Below are positions 23,522 through 32,700 of a stretch of 64,000 nucleotides of DNA, one piece after another. Source of the DNA: Streptomyces dioscori. GTDB lineage: Bacteria > Actinomycetota > Actinomycetes > Streptomycetales > Streptomycetaceae. The position numbers and the translations under genes were made by a program. Position 1 is the stretch's first letter; each line of letters starts with the position of its first letter. The notes under the pieces were generated by a model. It saw only the letters and a list, made by a program, of their open reading frames with translations, did not search any database and was not told where the DNA came from. The stretch covers positions 1 through 64,000 of the forward strand of contig NZ_KZ679059.1 of assembly GCF_003024195.1 (NCBI RefSeq), given 5' to 3'.

Positions 23522-26500
23522 TCACACCGGCACCCGTACCCCCGCGAGGTTCTCGATCATGCGGCCCGTGCTCGGTCCGACCACCGTGGACCACTCGTCG
23601 GGCGCGGCGGCCAGCCAGCGGCTCACGAGCGCGGCGAAGCCGGGGATCCGGCGGCCGAGATCGACGAGGGCTCGGTCGTAGCGGGTGGCGCCTTCCGGGG
23701 TGCGGACGAGCAGGACGCCCACGGTGTGGAGGAGCGCGCGGGTGTGTTCCTCGTCGCCCTGTGCCGTTCCCTGCGCCGTTCCCTGCGCCGTTCCCTGTGC
23801 AGTTCCCTGCGCCGTTCTCTGTGTCGTTGCCTCCGCTGCGGCCCGTACCAGCGCGTCCAGCACCACCGGATCGTGTTCGCGCGTCAGCAGGAGGTCGAGG
23901 AACTCGCGCCGCAGGGGGCGGGACGCGGGTGTGCCGGGCGCCGCGAACACCTCGGCGAGCGCGGCCCGCAGCGGCGGCCTGCCCCCGTCGAGCAAGCCCG
24001 CGACGAGGGGATACAGCACCGCGCCGGCGTCGGGGCCCTGCTCCAGCCGTCGGTCGACGAACGCCGCAACCTGCGCCGCCGTCTCCGGACGCCGTTCCAC
24101 GACCTCGCGTACGAGGGCGGCGACGCGACGGGCGAGCGCCGGTGTCGTGACCTCGGCGAGTGTGCGCAGGGCCGTACCGTCGTCCGGTTCGCGCAACCGG
24201 TCGTGGAACGCGGCGAGCACCGGATCAGGGTGCGTGGCCAGCGCGGCGACCAGCGCGCTCGCGGGCAGCCGTGGGTCGCGGGCCCGGAAGCGGGCGAGGG
24301 CCTGCGGCAGATGGCGGGCCCTGGTGTGCGGATCGCGGACCAGCAGGGCCAGTGCGTCGCCGTGCAGCGTGCAGTCGCCGGGGCGGGCCAGCAGCGCGAG
24401 CGCGGTCCGGCGCAGCAGCTCACGGTCGCCCTCGGTGCGTACGTGCGCGGCGGTCCGCAGCGCGTAGGCCGCCGCCGCTGCCCGCCGGGCCGGGCGCACG
24501 TCGTGCACCCAGCGGTCGACCGCGCGGCAGAGCGCGGACGGCTCCTCCTCGGCGAGCACGTCCAGCAGTTCGTCCGCGCGCGCGTGCCCGCTGTCGACCA
24601 GCGCCTCGGTCAGGTCGTCCGGGGCGCGGTGCCGGTGGGTGTGCAGCAGGACCTGCGCGGCGGTCGCCACGGTGGCGTCGGGGGTCGCGGGGAGCGGACG
24701 GTCGTCGTCGAACCAGTGGGTGAGGTGCGGCTGCACGGCGGCCGGGTCGGCGACGAGAAGCTCGGACACGGCGTCCAGGTAGCGCGGTTCGGTGGCGGGC
24801 GGCGCCCCGTCCGCCACGACGAGCCGCCGCAGCAGATCGAAGCGGTGCGCCCGCGGCAGGGGCAGCGCTCGCCAGAAGCCGGGCCCGAACTCCTCGGGCA
24901 CGGCCCGCCCTTCGGCCCGCCACCTGACCACGTGCTCGGCGAGGTGCCGCAGCACTCCGAGATACGGGGTCGCGTCGGGCACCCGGAGCAGTACGCCTCG
25001 CAGCAGGCGGGTCGCCCACCAGGCGCCGGCGTACGGGGTGACGCCCACGTCTTCGGACGTCTCGTCCAGCACGTCGTCGAGCATGCGGAGCAGTTCGCGC
25101 AGGCGGAGGGTGAGGTGATCGTCGCCCTGTTGACGCGGCACGAGAAGGAGGGCCTGGAGCACGGGCGCGAGGCGGTGGCGAGGGAGGTCGAATGCCTCGG
25201 ACCCGCTCGGATCGCCCCCCGAGCCGCTCGGATCGCGATCGGAGCGGCTCAGGCCGGCCCCGGACCCACTCGGGCCGCTCCCGGAGCCGCGGCGGGGCGC
25301 CAGGGCCCCGAACACCGCGTCCAGGTCGAGGTGCATGCCCTGGATCCAGTCGGCGAACTCCTCGTGCGCGAAGCGGTAGCCGTCCCCGGCCGGTACGAGC
25401 AGGCCCTCGGTGAGCACGGCGGAGGCCCAGCCGGTGCAGCCGCCGAGCCGCCGGTCGGGCACGGGCCCCCACGGGAACAGGGTCTCGAACGCCGCCCGGT
25501 CCAGCTCGCCCTCCCCCGGCCCCAGGCAGCGCCGTGCCGCCACGTGCACCTGTCCGGCGACGCGGGCCGCGAGGCGCCGCACCGCCGTCCCGCGCAGCCC
25601 GTTGGCCGCCGCGAGCCGCACGGCCACCCGCAGACACATCAGATCGAGGTACGCGGCGAAGACCTCGTCCCGCTTCGCCTTCCCGGGCGGCGCGCCGGAC
25701 AGCGCGGCCCGCACCTCCGACAGCAGCCGCAGCGTCAGCGGATGTTGTGCGTCGGCCCCGTCCAGGGCACCCTCGGGGATCCCGTACCGCGCGCGGGCCT
25801 CGCGTGCCTCGTCCTCCTCCAGGTCACCGAGGCGTACGCAGGCGGGCAGTTCCGCGGATGCCTCGCCGCCGCTCCAGCGGGGCCCGTACAGCAGCTCGGG
25901 CGGGAAATGGGTCCCCGCCCACTCCCAGTACTCGTCCCGGCAGGCCACCACGAGACGCACTCCGTGCTCCCGCAGCCAGTCGGCGGTACCGGCGGCCCAC
26001 TCCGGCAGGCGGTGGGCGAGGCCGGGCGGCATCTCCTCGGGGCTGTCGAGCAGGAGCAGCAGGGGCCGCCCGGCGTCCCCGGCGAGCCGGGCGAGCCGCT
26101 CGGGCCTGATGTCGCCGAGCGCGCCCCGCCCGCCGCCATGCTCATCGCCACCGCCACCGCCACCGCCACCGTCCCCGCCACCGTCCTTGTCCGTCTTGTC
26201 CGCGGGCTCGGGCCGGGAGCCGAACGGCGAGGTCACGATCCGCCCCGCCCGCTCCAGCGTCCGCCGGGCCGCGTCGGCCACCGACACGTCCGTGGCCCGC
26301 AGATCGGCGCCGCGCAGCCACAGGGTCGGAGCCGGTTCCACGCCCTGGTTGCGCCGGGCGGCCAGCCCCGCCAGCTCCGTCGTACGCCCGCTGCCCGGAG
26401 CACCGACCAGCGCGAGAACACCGTACGAGCCGTTCCCGTGGTGGGGGTCGTACGAGCCGTGAGCCGGATACCGGGGACCTTCGGTGAACGCGGTGAACTC

Positions 26501-27331
26501 CCGCACCACAGCAGCCCGTTCGACGGACGGGGTCGGGCCGGGTCCCGCCGGGGACTCGACGGTGGCCGTCAGTTCCAGGACGCCCGCCGGATTGAGGTCG
26601 TCCCCGTAGGCGGGCACCGTCGCGGCGTTACGGGCCAGCAGTGCGGCGAGCGGGCCGGCGGCAGGCGTGCCGCCCGTGGACAGCGGTACGGCGAAGCCGC
26701 CGACCCGTCGGTCGGAGTGGAGCGCCGTGCCCAGGACGGCGACCACCGCACCGGTGGCCGCGTCGACCACCGGTCCGCCGGCCGCCCCGCCACCGAGCCG
26801 CAACGCGTCGCTGCCCGCCGTACCGATCGCCAGTTCCAGCGCGGATCCGAGGAGATGGAAGCGGTCGGTCGCCGTGTACGTCACGGCGGAGGAGCCCAGT
26901 ACGCGGGCCTCCCGCCAGCCGCCCGCGGCGATACGGACGTACGTGCCCCTCTCCACGGAGTCCCGGACGGTGATCGGGAGGGGGGTGAGGCCGCCCAGTC
27001 CGTCGCAGTGGACGAGGGCGAGGCCGAGGGACGGCAGAGCGGTGACCGCGTCGGCCGGGACCAGGCAGGTGCGGTCTCCGGCGGGTGCGTACAGGACGAG
27101 GCGGGAAAGGCCGTCCACCGCCTCGTGACTGGTGACGACCGTGCCGTGGTGGTCCGCGACGAAGCCGGTACCGCGCGGCCGTCCGGCGAGGTCCAGGATC
27201 CGCACCAGGGACCGGTCCGCCGCCGCACCGGACCGGACAGCGGGCTGCCCGGTCCCGCCGGGCGCTGTGCGGGCGACGTCCCGGTGGATTCCGCCATCCG
27301 CCTCAGCCGTCACCGAGGTCTCCCGGGTCAT
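23522..27331 (-). CDS. Pseudo-trypsin domain fused to P-loop ATPase, large helical tail
   Basis: A 1269-residue protein; ATG start with GGGGAGG nine bases upstream. Residues about 41-220 read as a trypsin-like fold: GTGFVADHHGTVVTSHEAV carries the His (69), but the usual catalytic Asp position reads LGLALVHC and the serine motif is GAAGGPVVD, with Ala184 in place of Ser, so it should not cut. A STAND/AAA-like ATPase follows: Walker A GAPGSGRTT (310-318) and Walker B PLLLLLDSPEEM (423-434), interrupted by a poly-Gly insert (384-402). The remaining 770 residues are Ala/Leu/Arg-rich helices, probably repeats. Trypsin-like/NTPase fusions are known in actinobacterial signalling and conflict systems; this one has no obvious effector partner. 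Function unknown. Confidence 0.8.
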   Translation of the reverse strand: MTRETSVTAEADGGIHRDVARTAPGGTGQPAVRSGAAADRSLVRILDLAGRPRGTGFVADHHGTVVTSHEAVDGLSRLVLYAPAGDRTCLVPADAVTALPSLGLALVHCDGLGGLTPLPITVRDSVERGTYVRIAAGGWREARVLGSSAVTYTATDRFHLLGSALELAIGTAGSDALRLGGGAAGGPVVDAATGAVVAVLGTALHSDRRVGGFAVPLSTGGTPAAGPLAALLARNAATVPAYGDDLNPAGVLELTATVESPAGPGPTPSVERAAVVREFTAFTEGPRYPAHGSYDPHHGNGSYGVLALVGAPGSGRTTELAGLAARRNQGVEPAPTLWLRGADLRATDVSVADAARRTLERAGRIVTSPFGSRPEPADKTDKDGGGDGGGGGGGGDEHGGGRGALGDIRPERLARLAGDAGRPLLLLLDSPEEMPPGLAHRLPEWAAGTADWLREHGVRLVVACRDEYWEWAGTHFPPELLYGPRWSGGEASAELPACVRLGDLEEDEAREARARYGIPEGALDGADAQHPLTLRLLSEVRAALSGAPPGKAKRDEVFAAYLDLMCLRVAVRLAAANGLRGTAVRRLAARVAGQVHVAARRCLGPGEGELDRAAFETLFPWGPVPDRRLGGCTGWASAVLTEGLLVPAGDGYRFAHEEFADWIQGMHLDLDAVFGALAPRRGSGSGPSGSGAGLSRSDRDPSGSGGDPSGSEAFDLPRHRLAPVLQALLLVPRQQGDDHLTLRLRELLRMLDDVLDETSEDVGVTPYAGAWWATRLLRGVLLRVPDATPYLGVLRHLAEHVVRWRAEGRAVPEEFGPGFWRALPLPRAHRFDLLRRLVVADGAPPATEPRYLDAVSELLVADPAAVQPHLTHWFDDDRPLPATPDATVATAAQVLLHTHRHRAPDDLTEALVDSGHARADELLDVLAEEEPSALCRAVDRWVHDVRPARRAAAAAYALRTAAHVRTEGDRELLRRTALALLARPGDCTLHGDALALLVRDPHTRARHLPQALARFRARDPRLPASALVAALATHPDPVLAAFHDRLREPDDGTALRTLAEVTTPALARRVAALVREVVERRPETAAQVAAFVDRRLEQGPDAGAVLYPLVAGLLDGGRPPLRAALAEVFAAPGTPASRPLRREFLDLLLTREHDPVVLDALVRAAAEATTQRTAQGTAQGTAQGTAQGTAQGDEEHTRALLHTVGVLLVRTPEGATRYDRALVDLGRRIPGFAALVSRWLAAAPDEWSTVVGPSTGRMIENLAGVRVPV
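23757..23828 (-). repeat. Six 12-bp tandem repeats coding TAQG
   Basis: Units of CCCTGCGCCGTT type (six copies, 1-3 mismatches) lie in frame near the 3' end of the pseudo-trypsin gene and give a (T-A-Q-G)n stretch. They look like a recent slippage expansion. Confidence 0.8.
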
Positions 27332-27665
27332 GCTCGAACCTCCCCGCCGCGCGCGCCGTACCGTGCTTTCGACGCTTCGATTTCCGACGGTAGGCGCGCG
27401 ATGATCGGCCGCGACAGATCCCGAGCCGAACAAGCCCCCTTCCGCTCCCCCGGTTCACTCCGAGCGCCCGGCCGGACGGGTGATGGGAAGGGGGTGGATG
27501 GATACACCCTTGGGTGGGGGAATCGAGGGGGGACAGTGGAGCGGCGCCCACAGGCGACCCCGTGAACGCCGCTCCACGACGAAGAAGGAAAAAGACCACC
27601 ACGGACAAGGCGAAGACCCGAGCAGCCAGACAAAGCCCCGGACGGTCAGACGAGGACCTGAACGG
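27332..27665 (-). other. Intergenic between truB and the pseudo-trypsin gene
   Basis: There is no gene in 334 bases. A terminator for truB is listed separately. A 20-base near-direct repeat (ACGGTCAGACGA...) at 27642 and 27662 straddles the truB stop codon. The promoter of the pseudo-trypsin gene should be here, but I cannot locate its boxes. Confidence 0.5.
27536..27577 (-). terminator. Hairpin terminator after truB
   Basis: GTGGAGCGGCG (27536-27546) and CGCCGCTCCAC (27567-27577) form a perfect 11-bp stem about 90 bases past the truB stop. Confidence 0.65.
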
Positions 27666-28571
27666 TCAGACGAAGACCGCGAGGCTCTTGGCCTTGCCCT
27701 TCTGCTCCTCCACCAGCGCCAGGAACCGTCCCTCGGGATCGAACACCCCGACGGCCCCGGCCCCGGTGTACTCCTCGGGCATCTCCAGCCGCACGCCGTT
27801 CGTCAGCAGCTGCGCGCGCTTGGTGTCCACGTCCCAGCGGGGGAACGCGGTCGCGGCGGCCTGCGCCACCGGCATCACGGTCAGCTCCTCCTGGAGCTGG
27901 TCGAGCGTCCGCGCGGTGTCGAGCTTGTACGGGCCCACGCGTGTGCGCCGCAGCGCCGTCAGATGACCGCCGACACCCAGGTCCGCGCCCAGGTCACGGG
28001 CGAGCGCACGGATGTACGTACCGGACGAGCACACCACCGAGACGATCAGGTCCAGGACGGGGGTGCCGTCCTCGGCCACGGCGCCCCGGACGTCGTACAC
28101 GGCGAAGGACGAGATGCGCACCGGGCGGGCCGGGATCTCGAAGTCCTCACCCTCCCGCGCCCGCTTGTACGAACGCACGCCGTTGATCTTGATGGCGCTG
28201 ACCTTGGACGGCACCTGCATGATGTCGCCGCTCAGCTCGGCGATCCCGGCGTCGATGGCGTCCCGCGTCACCCCGGAGGCGTCGGCCGACGAGGTGAGGT
28301 CGCCCTCGGCGTCGTCGGTCAAGGTGTTCTGCCCGAGCCGGATGGTGCCGAGGTACTCCTTCTCGGTCAGCGCGAGGTGCCCGAGGAGCTTGGTCGCCCT
28401 CTCGACGCCGAGGACGAGCACACCCGTCGCCATGGGGTCGAGGGTGCCGGCGTGGCCGACACGGCGGGTCTTGGCGATCCCGCGCATCTTGGCGACCACG
28501 TCGTGCGAAGTGAAGCCCGACGGCTTGTCCACGATGACAAGGCCGTCGGGCGTCTGCTGCTTCTGCGTCAT
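27666..28571 (-). CDS. truB: tRNA pseudouridine(55) synthase
   Basis: A 301-residue enzyme that makes pseudouridine 55 in the T loop of tRNAs. The catalytic aspartate motif HAGTLDPMATGVLV, the early GLVIVDKPSGFTSHDVV and the IRALARDLG segment are all canonical. The ATG overlaps the rbfA stop (ATGA), so both are translated together, and the product's length is normal. Confidence 0.96.
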   Translation of the reverse strand: MTQKQQTPDGLVIVDKPSGFTSHDVVAKMRGIAKTRRVGHAGTLDPMATGVLVLGVERATKLLGHLALTEKEYLGTIRLGQNTLTDDAEGDLTSSADASGVTRDAIDAGIAELSGDIMQVPSKVSAIKINGVRSYKRAREGEDFEIPARPVRISSFAVYDVRGAVAEDGTPVLDLIVSVVCSSGTYIRALARDLGADLGVGGHLTALRRTRVGPYKLDTARTLDQLQEELTVMPVAQAAATAFPRWDVDTKRAQLLTNGVRLEMPEEYTGAGAVGVFDPEGRFLALVEEQKGKAKSLAVFV

Positions 28572-29062
28572 TTGGCGGCGTCGCCGTCTTTCTCGTCGTC
28601 GGCCGACTCGTCGTCGTCCTCGTCGCCGGGCTCGTCGTCGTCTTCCGGCTTCTTGTACGGGTCGGCGTCACCGGCGAAGGTGGCACCGGCCGAGACCTCG
28701 CGCACCTCGGCGTCCTTGGCCCGCGCCTTGTCGAGGAGGTCCTCGATGGTCTTCGCGGTGTCCGGCAGGGCGTCCGCGACGAAGGTCAGCGTCGGGGTGA
28801 ACTTCACGCCCGCCGCCTGGCCGACCGCCGAGCGGAGCACGCCCTTGGCGCTCTCCAGACCCGCGGCGGCTTCCGCGCGCTGCTCGTCGTCCCCGTACAC
28901 CGTGTAGAAGACGGTCGCCTCACGGAGGTCCCCGGTGACCCGGGTGTCCGTGATGGTCACATGCGTACCGAGCCGCGGGTCCTTGATCCCACGCTGCAGC
29001 TTCTTGGCAACGACCTCTCGGATGAGGTCCGCCAGCCTCTTCGCCCGCGCGTTGTCGGCCAC
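28568..29062 (-). CDS. rbfA: Ribosome-binding factor A
   Basis: A 164-residue KH-fold factor that binds the 30S subunit during late 16S rRNA maturation. The core (RAKRLADLIREVVAKKLQ, DPRLGTHVTITDTRVTGDL, KFTPTLTFVAD) fills residues 5-115. The remaining 50 residues are a highly acidic tail (EDDDEPGDEDDDES...), common in actinobacteria and probably disordered. GTG start with GGGAG about nine bases upstream. Confidence 0.95.
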   Translation of the reverse strand: MADNARAKRLADLIREVVAKKLQRGIKDPRLGTHVTITDTRVTGDLREATVFYTVYGDDEQRAEAAAGLESAKGVLRSAVGQAAGVKFTPTLTFVADALPDTAKTIEDLLDKARAKDAEVREVSAGATFAGDADPYKKPEDDDEPGDEDDDESADDEKDGDAAK

Positions 29063-29120
29063 TGGTCCGTCTCCCTCTTATCTGCTGATCCGTGTACGGG
29101 CGATCCTTGTCGCCGCACGC

Positions 29121-29417
29121 TCATTCGTCGTCTTCCCCGTGCAGCCGCCGTCGCACCGACAGCAGCTCCACCTCGGGGCGTGCCGCGACCAGGCGCTCGC
29201 ACCGGTCGAGTACGTCGGTCAGGTGACCGGTGTCCCCGGAGACCACCGCGAGTCCGATGACGGCCCTGCGGTGGAGGTCCATGTGCTCCACCTCCGCCGC
29301 GCTCACCGCGTGCTTGCGGATGAGTTCGGCCACGATCGGGCGGACGACGGAGCGTTTCTCCTTCAGCGACCGTACGTCGCCGAGGAGGAGATCGAAGGAC
29401 AGAGTCCCCACGTACAT
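29121..29417 (-). CDS. DUF503 (YlxP-like) protein
   Basis: A 98-residue protein of the DUF503 family: MYVGTLSFDLLLGDVRSLKEKRSVVRPI is its hallmark, followed by VSAAEVEHMDLHRRAVIGLAVVSGD. The family sits between infB and rbfA in many Gram-positive genomes and has been linked to ribosome assembly, but its exact job is unsettled. The ATG start lacks a strong ribosome binding site. A long palindromic repeat separates it from infB. Confidence 0.9.
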   Translation of the reverse strand: MYVGTLSFDLLLGDVRSLKEKRSVVRPIVAELIRKHAVSAAEVEHMDLHRRAVIGLAVVSGDTGHLTDVLDRCERLVAARPEVELLSVRRRLHGEDDE

Positions 29418-29789
29418 GTGTGTTCCGGATGTCCCGCCGGGTCGGGGTAGGTGGCCCGGCCAGGCTCCTGCCGGGGCACTTCGAACGGTACCCCGAACCT
29501 CCGGTGGCGCTCGACGGGGTTTTCGCCCCCGCCGCCCCTACCCTTCCCGTCACTGACTCGGGGGCGCTGCCCCCGAACCCCCGGTCCTCAAACGCCGGAC
29601 GGGCTGGATTTCCAGCCCGTCCGGCGTTTGAGGACGAGCGCGAAGCGCGATACGGGGGGCGAGGGGGCGCAGCCCCCATGCAGTGACGGGAAGGGTAGGG
29701 GCGGCGGGGGCGGAAAACCCCGTGGGGGTCGGCCCGCAGGAACTAGTTCCTGTGAGCCAACCCCACACGGTCAAGCCAAGCCGCAGGCG
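29418..29789 (-). other. infB-DUF503 intergenic region with long palindromic repeat
   Basis: There is no gene in 372 bases; the region is almost filled by the repeat at 29516-29721. Short open frames exist through the repeat on both strands but recur at the second copy near 41 kb and look like by-products of the palindrome. Confidence 0.6.
29516..29721. repeat. Long nested palindromic repeat, copy 1
   Basis: A 206-bp element. Outer arms of about 40 bp (GGGGTTTTCGCCCCCGCC... and its complement) enclose a CTCGGGGGCGCTGCCCCCG hairpin and a central perfect 24-bp stem (29584-29607 with 29612-29635, ATTT loop) built on AAACGCCGGACGGGCTG. The second copy is at 40971-41156. The element follows infB on its downstream side, so it may double as a terminator. 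Confidence 0.88.
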
Positions 29790-32700
29790 CTACGCGCGCG
29801 GCTTCTCGCGCATCTCGTACGTCGCGATGACGTCGTCGATCTTGATGTCGTTGAAGTTGCCGAGGTTGATACCGCCCTCGAACCCTTCGCGGATCTCGGT
29901 GACATCGTCCTTGAAGCGACGCAGACCGGAGATGTTGAGGCTCTCCGCGATGACCTTGCCATCGCGCAGCAACCGCGCCTTCGTGTTGCGCTTGACCTCG
30001 CCGGAGCGAACAAGCACACCGGCGATGTTGCCCAGCTTGGACGAGCGGAAGACCTCGCGGATCTCCGCCGTACCGAGCTCGACCTCTTCGTACTCCGGCT
30101 TGAGCATGCCCTTGAGGGCCGCTTCGATCTCCTCGATGGCCTGGTAGATCACCGAGTAGTAGCGGACGTCGACGCCCTCGCGCTCCGCCATCTGCGCCGC
30201 GCGGCCCGCAGCGCGGACGTTGAAGCCGATGACGATGGCGTCGGATCCGGTCGCCAGGTCGATGTCCGACTCGGTGACCGCACCCACACCGCGGTGCAGG
30301 ACACGGATGTCGACCTCTTCACCGACGTCGAGCTGGAGCAGCGAGGACTCAAGAGCCTCCACCGAACCGGACGCGTCGCCCTTGATGATGAGGTTGAGTT
30401 CCTGCACCAGACCGGCCTTGAGGGCCTCGTCCAGGTTCTCCAGGGAGAACCGGACTCCGCGCCGGGCGAAGTTGGCGTTGCGCTCGCGCGCCGCGCGCTT
30501 CTCGGCGATCTGGCGTGCCGTGCGGTCCTCGTCGACGACGAGGAAGTTGTCGCCGGCGCCCGGGACGTTGGTGAGACCGAGGACGAGGACCGGGGTCGAG
30601 GGACCCGCCTCTTCCACGTTCTCGCCCTTGTCGTCGAGCATCGCGCGGACACGGCCGTATGCGTCGCCGACCACCATGGTGTCGCCGACCCGCAGGGTGC
30701 CTCGCTGGACCAGGACGGTCGCCACGGCACCACGGCCGCGGTCGAGGTGGGACTCGATCGCAATACCCTGCGCGTCCTGCTCCGGGTTGGCCCGCAGGTC
30801 GAGCGAGGCGTCCGCGGTGAGGACCACGGCCTCCAGCAGGCTCTCGATGTTGAGGCCCTGCTTGGCGGAGATGTCGACGAACATGGTGTCGCCGCCGTAC
30901 TCCTCGGCCACCAGACCGAACTCGGTGAGCTGACCGCGCACCTTGGTCGGGTCGGCACCCTCGACGTCGATCTTGTTGACCGCGACCACGATCGGCACAC
31001 CGGCCGCCTTGGCGTGGTTCAGCGCCTCGATCGTCTGGGGCATCACACCGTCGTTGGCCGCCACCACGAGGATCGCGATGTCGGTCGACTTCGCACCACG
31101 TGCACGCATGGCGGTGAACGCCTCGTGACCCGGGGTGTCGATGAAGGTGATGCGCCGCTCTTCCTCGTTGACGAGGGTCGCGACCTGGTAGGCACCGATG
31201 TGCTGGGTGATGCCACCGGCCTCGCCCGCGACGACGTTCGTCTTGCGGATGGTGTCGAGAAGGCGGGTCTTACCGTGGTCGACGTGACCCATGACGGTCA
31301 CGACCGGCGGACGCGCGACGAGGAACTCCTCGCCACCCTCGTCCTCGCCGAACTCGATGTCGAAGGACTCCAGAAGCTCGCGGTCCTCCTCCTCGGGGCT
31401 GACGATCTCAAGGACGAAGTTCATCTCGTCCGCGAGGAGCTTCAGCGTCTCGTCGGAGACGGACTGCGTGGCAGTGACCATCTCGCCGAGGTTCATCATC
31501 ACGCCGACGAGCGACGCCGGGTTGGCGCCGATCTTCTCGGCGAAGTCGGTGAGCGAGGCACCGCGCGACAGGCGGACGGACTGTCCGTTGCCGCGAGGCA
31601 GCATGACGCCGCCGACCGACGGGGCCTGCATGGCCTCGTACTCCTGGCGCCTCTGCCGCTTCGACTTGCGACCGCGACGCGCGGGACCACCGGGACGGCC
31701 GAAGGCGCCCTGTGTGCCTCCACGGCCACCGGGACCACCGGGACGACCGCCGAAGCCGGGACGGCCACCGCCGCCGCCACCGGGACCACCCGGACGGCCG
31801 GCGAAACCGCCGCCACCGCCACCGGGACCACCGGGACGACCCGCGAAGCCACCGCCGCCGCCACCGGGACCACCGGGACGGCCTGCGAAGCCGCCGCCAC
31901 CGGGACGACCGCCACCGGCACCGCCGCCGGGACGACCTCCGCCGCCGGGACCGCGGCCACCGGGGCCACCGCCGCCGGGACGCGGGCCGGCAGCCGGACG
32001 CTGCGGCATCATGCCGGGGTTGGGACGGTTTCCGCCGGGACCGCCACCGGGACGCGGAGCGCCACCGGGACCACCCTGCGGACGGGGCATGCCGCCCGGA
32101 GTGGGACGGGCACCACCGGGACCGCCGCCGGGACGCGGGGCGCCGCCGGGGCCGCCCTGCGGACGGGGACCGCGGTCCTGGCCCGCGCCCTGGGGACGCG
32201 GAGCGCCGCCCGGAGCACCGGAACCACCGGGTCCGCCGGGGCCGGGACGTGCGCCGCCCGGACGGGGCGTCTGCGGACGTGCCATGCCGGTGGAGCCACC
32301 GGACGTGAACGGGTTGTTGCCGGGACGCGGTCCCGCGGGACGACCACCGGGACGCGTGCCCTGGCCGCCGGGACGCGGGGCACCCTGACGGTCACCGCGG
32401 TCGCTGCGCTCGGGACGCTCGCCACGGCCCTGACCGGGACCGCCCTGGCCGCCCTGTGCGGGGCCTGCCGGACGGACACCGGGCTTCGGGGCGCCGGGAC
32501 GTGCACCGCTGCTCGGACGCGGGTTCGCGGCCGGGGCGGGGGTCACCGGAGCCGCGGGCGGCGCGGTGAACTCGGGGGCGGCCGGAGCCGGGGACGCCGG
32601 GACGGGCTTCGGCGCGGGCTTGGGGCCCGGCGTCGGACGCGTACCGGAGGCCGGGGCGGCGGGAGCCGCCGGGGCCGTGGTGTCCGCGGGCTTCTCCGCG

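Noticed and set aside
22380..24150. Plus-strand protein opposite ribF and the pseudo-trypsin gene
   Set aside because: It has no start signal, its composition is that of a shadow frame, and it is overlapped by two convincing minus-strand genes.
23522..27331. Active secreted serine protease
   Set aside because: There is no signal peptide, and the Asp and Ser of the triad are missing.
29516..29721. Insertion sequence
   Set aside because: The element is only about 206 bp, has no transposase frame and no clear target duplication; it is a palindromic repeat.
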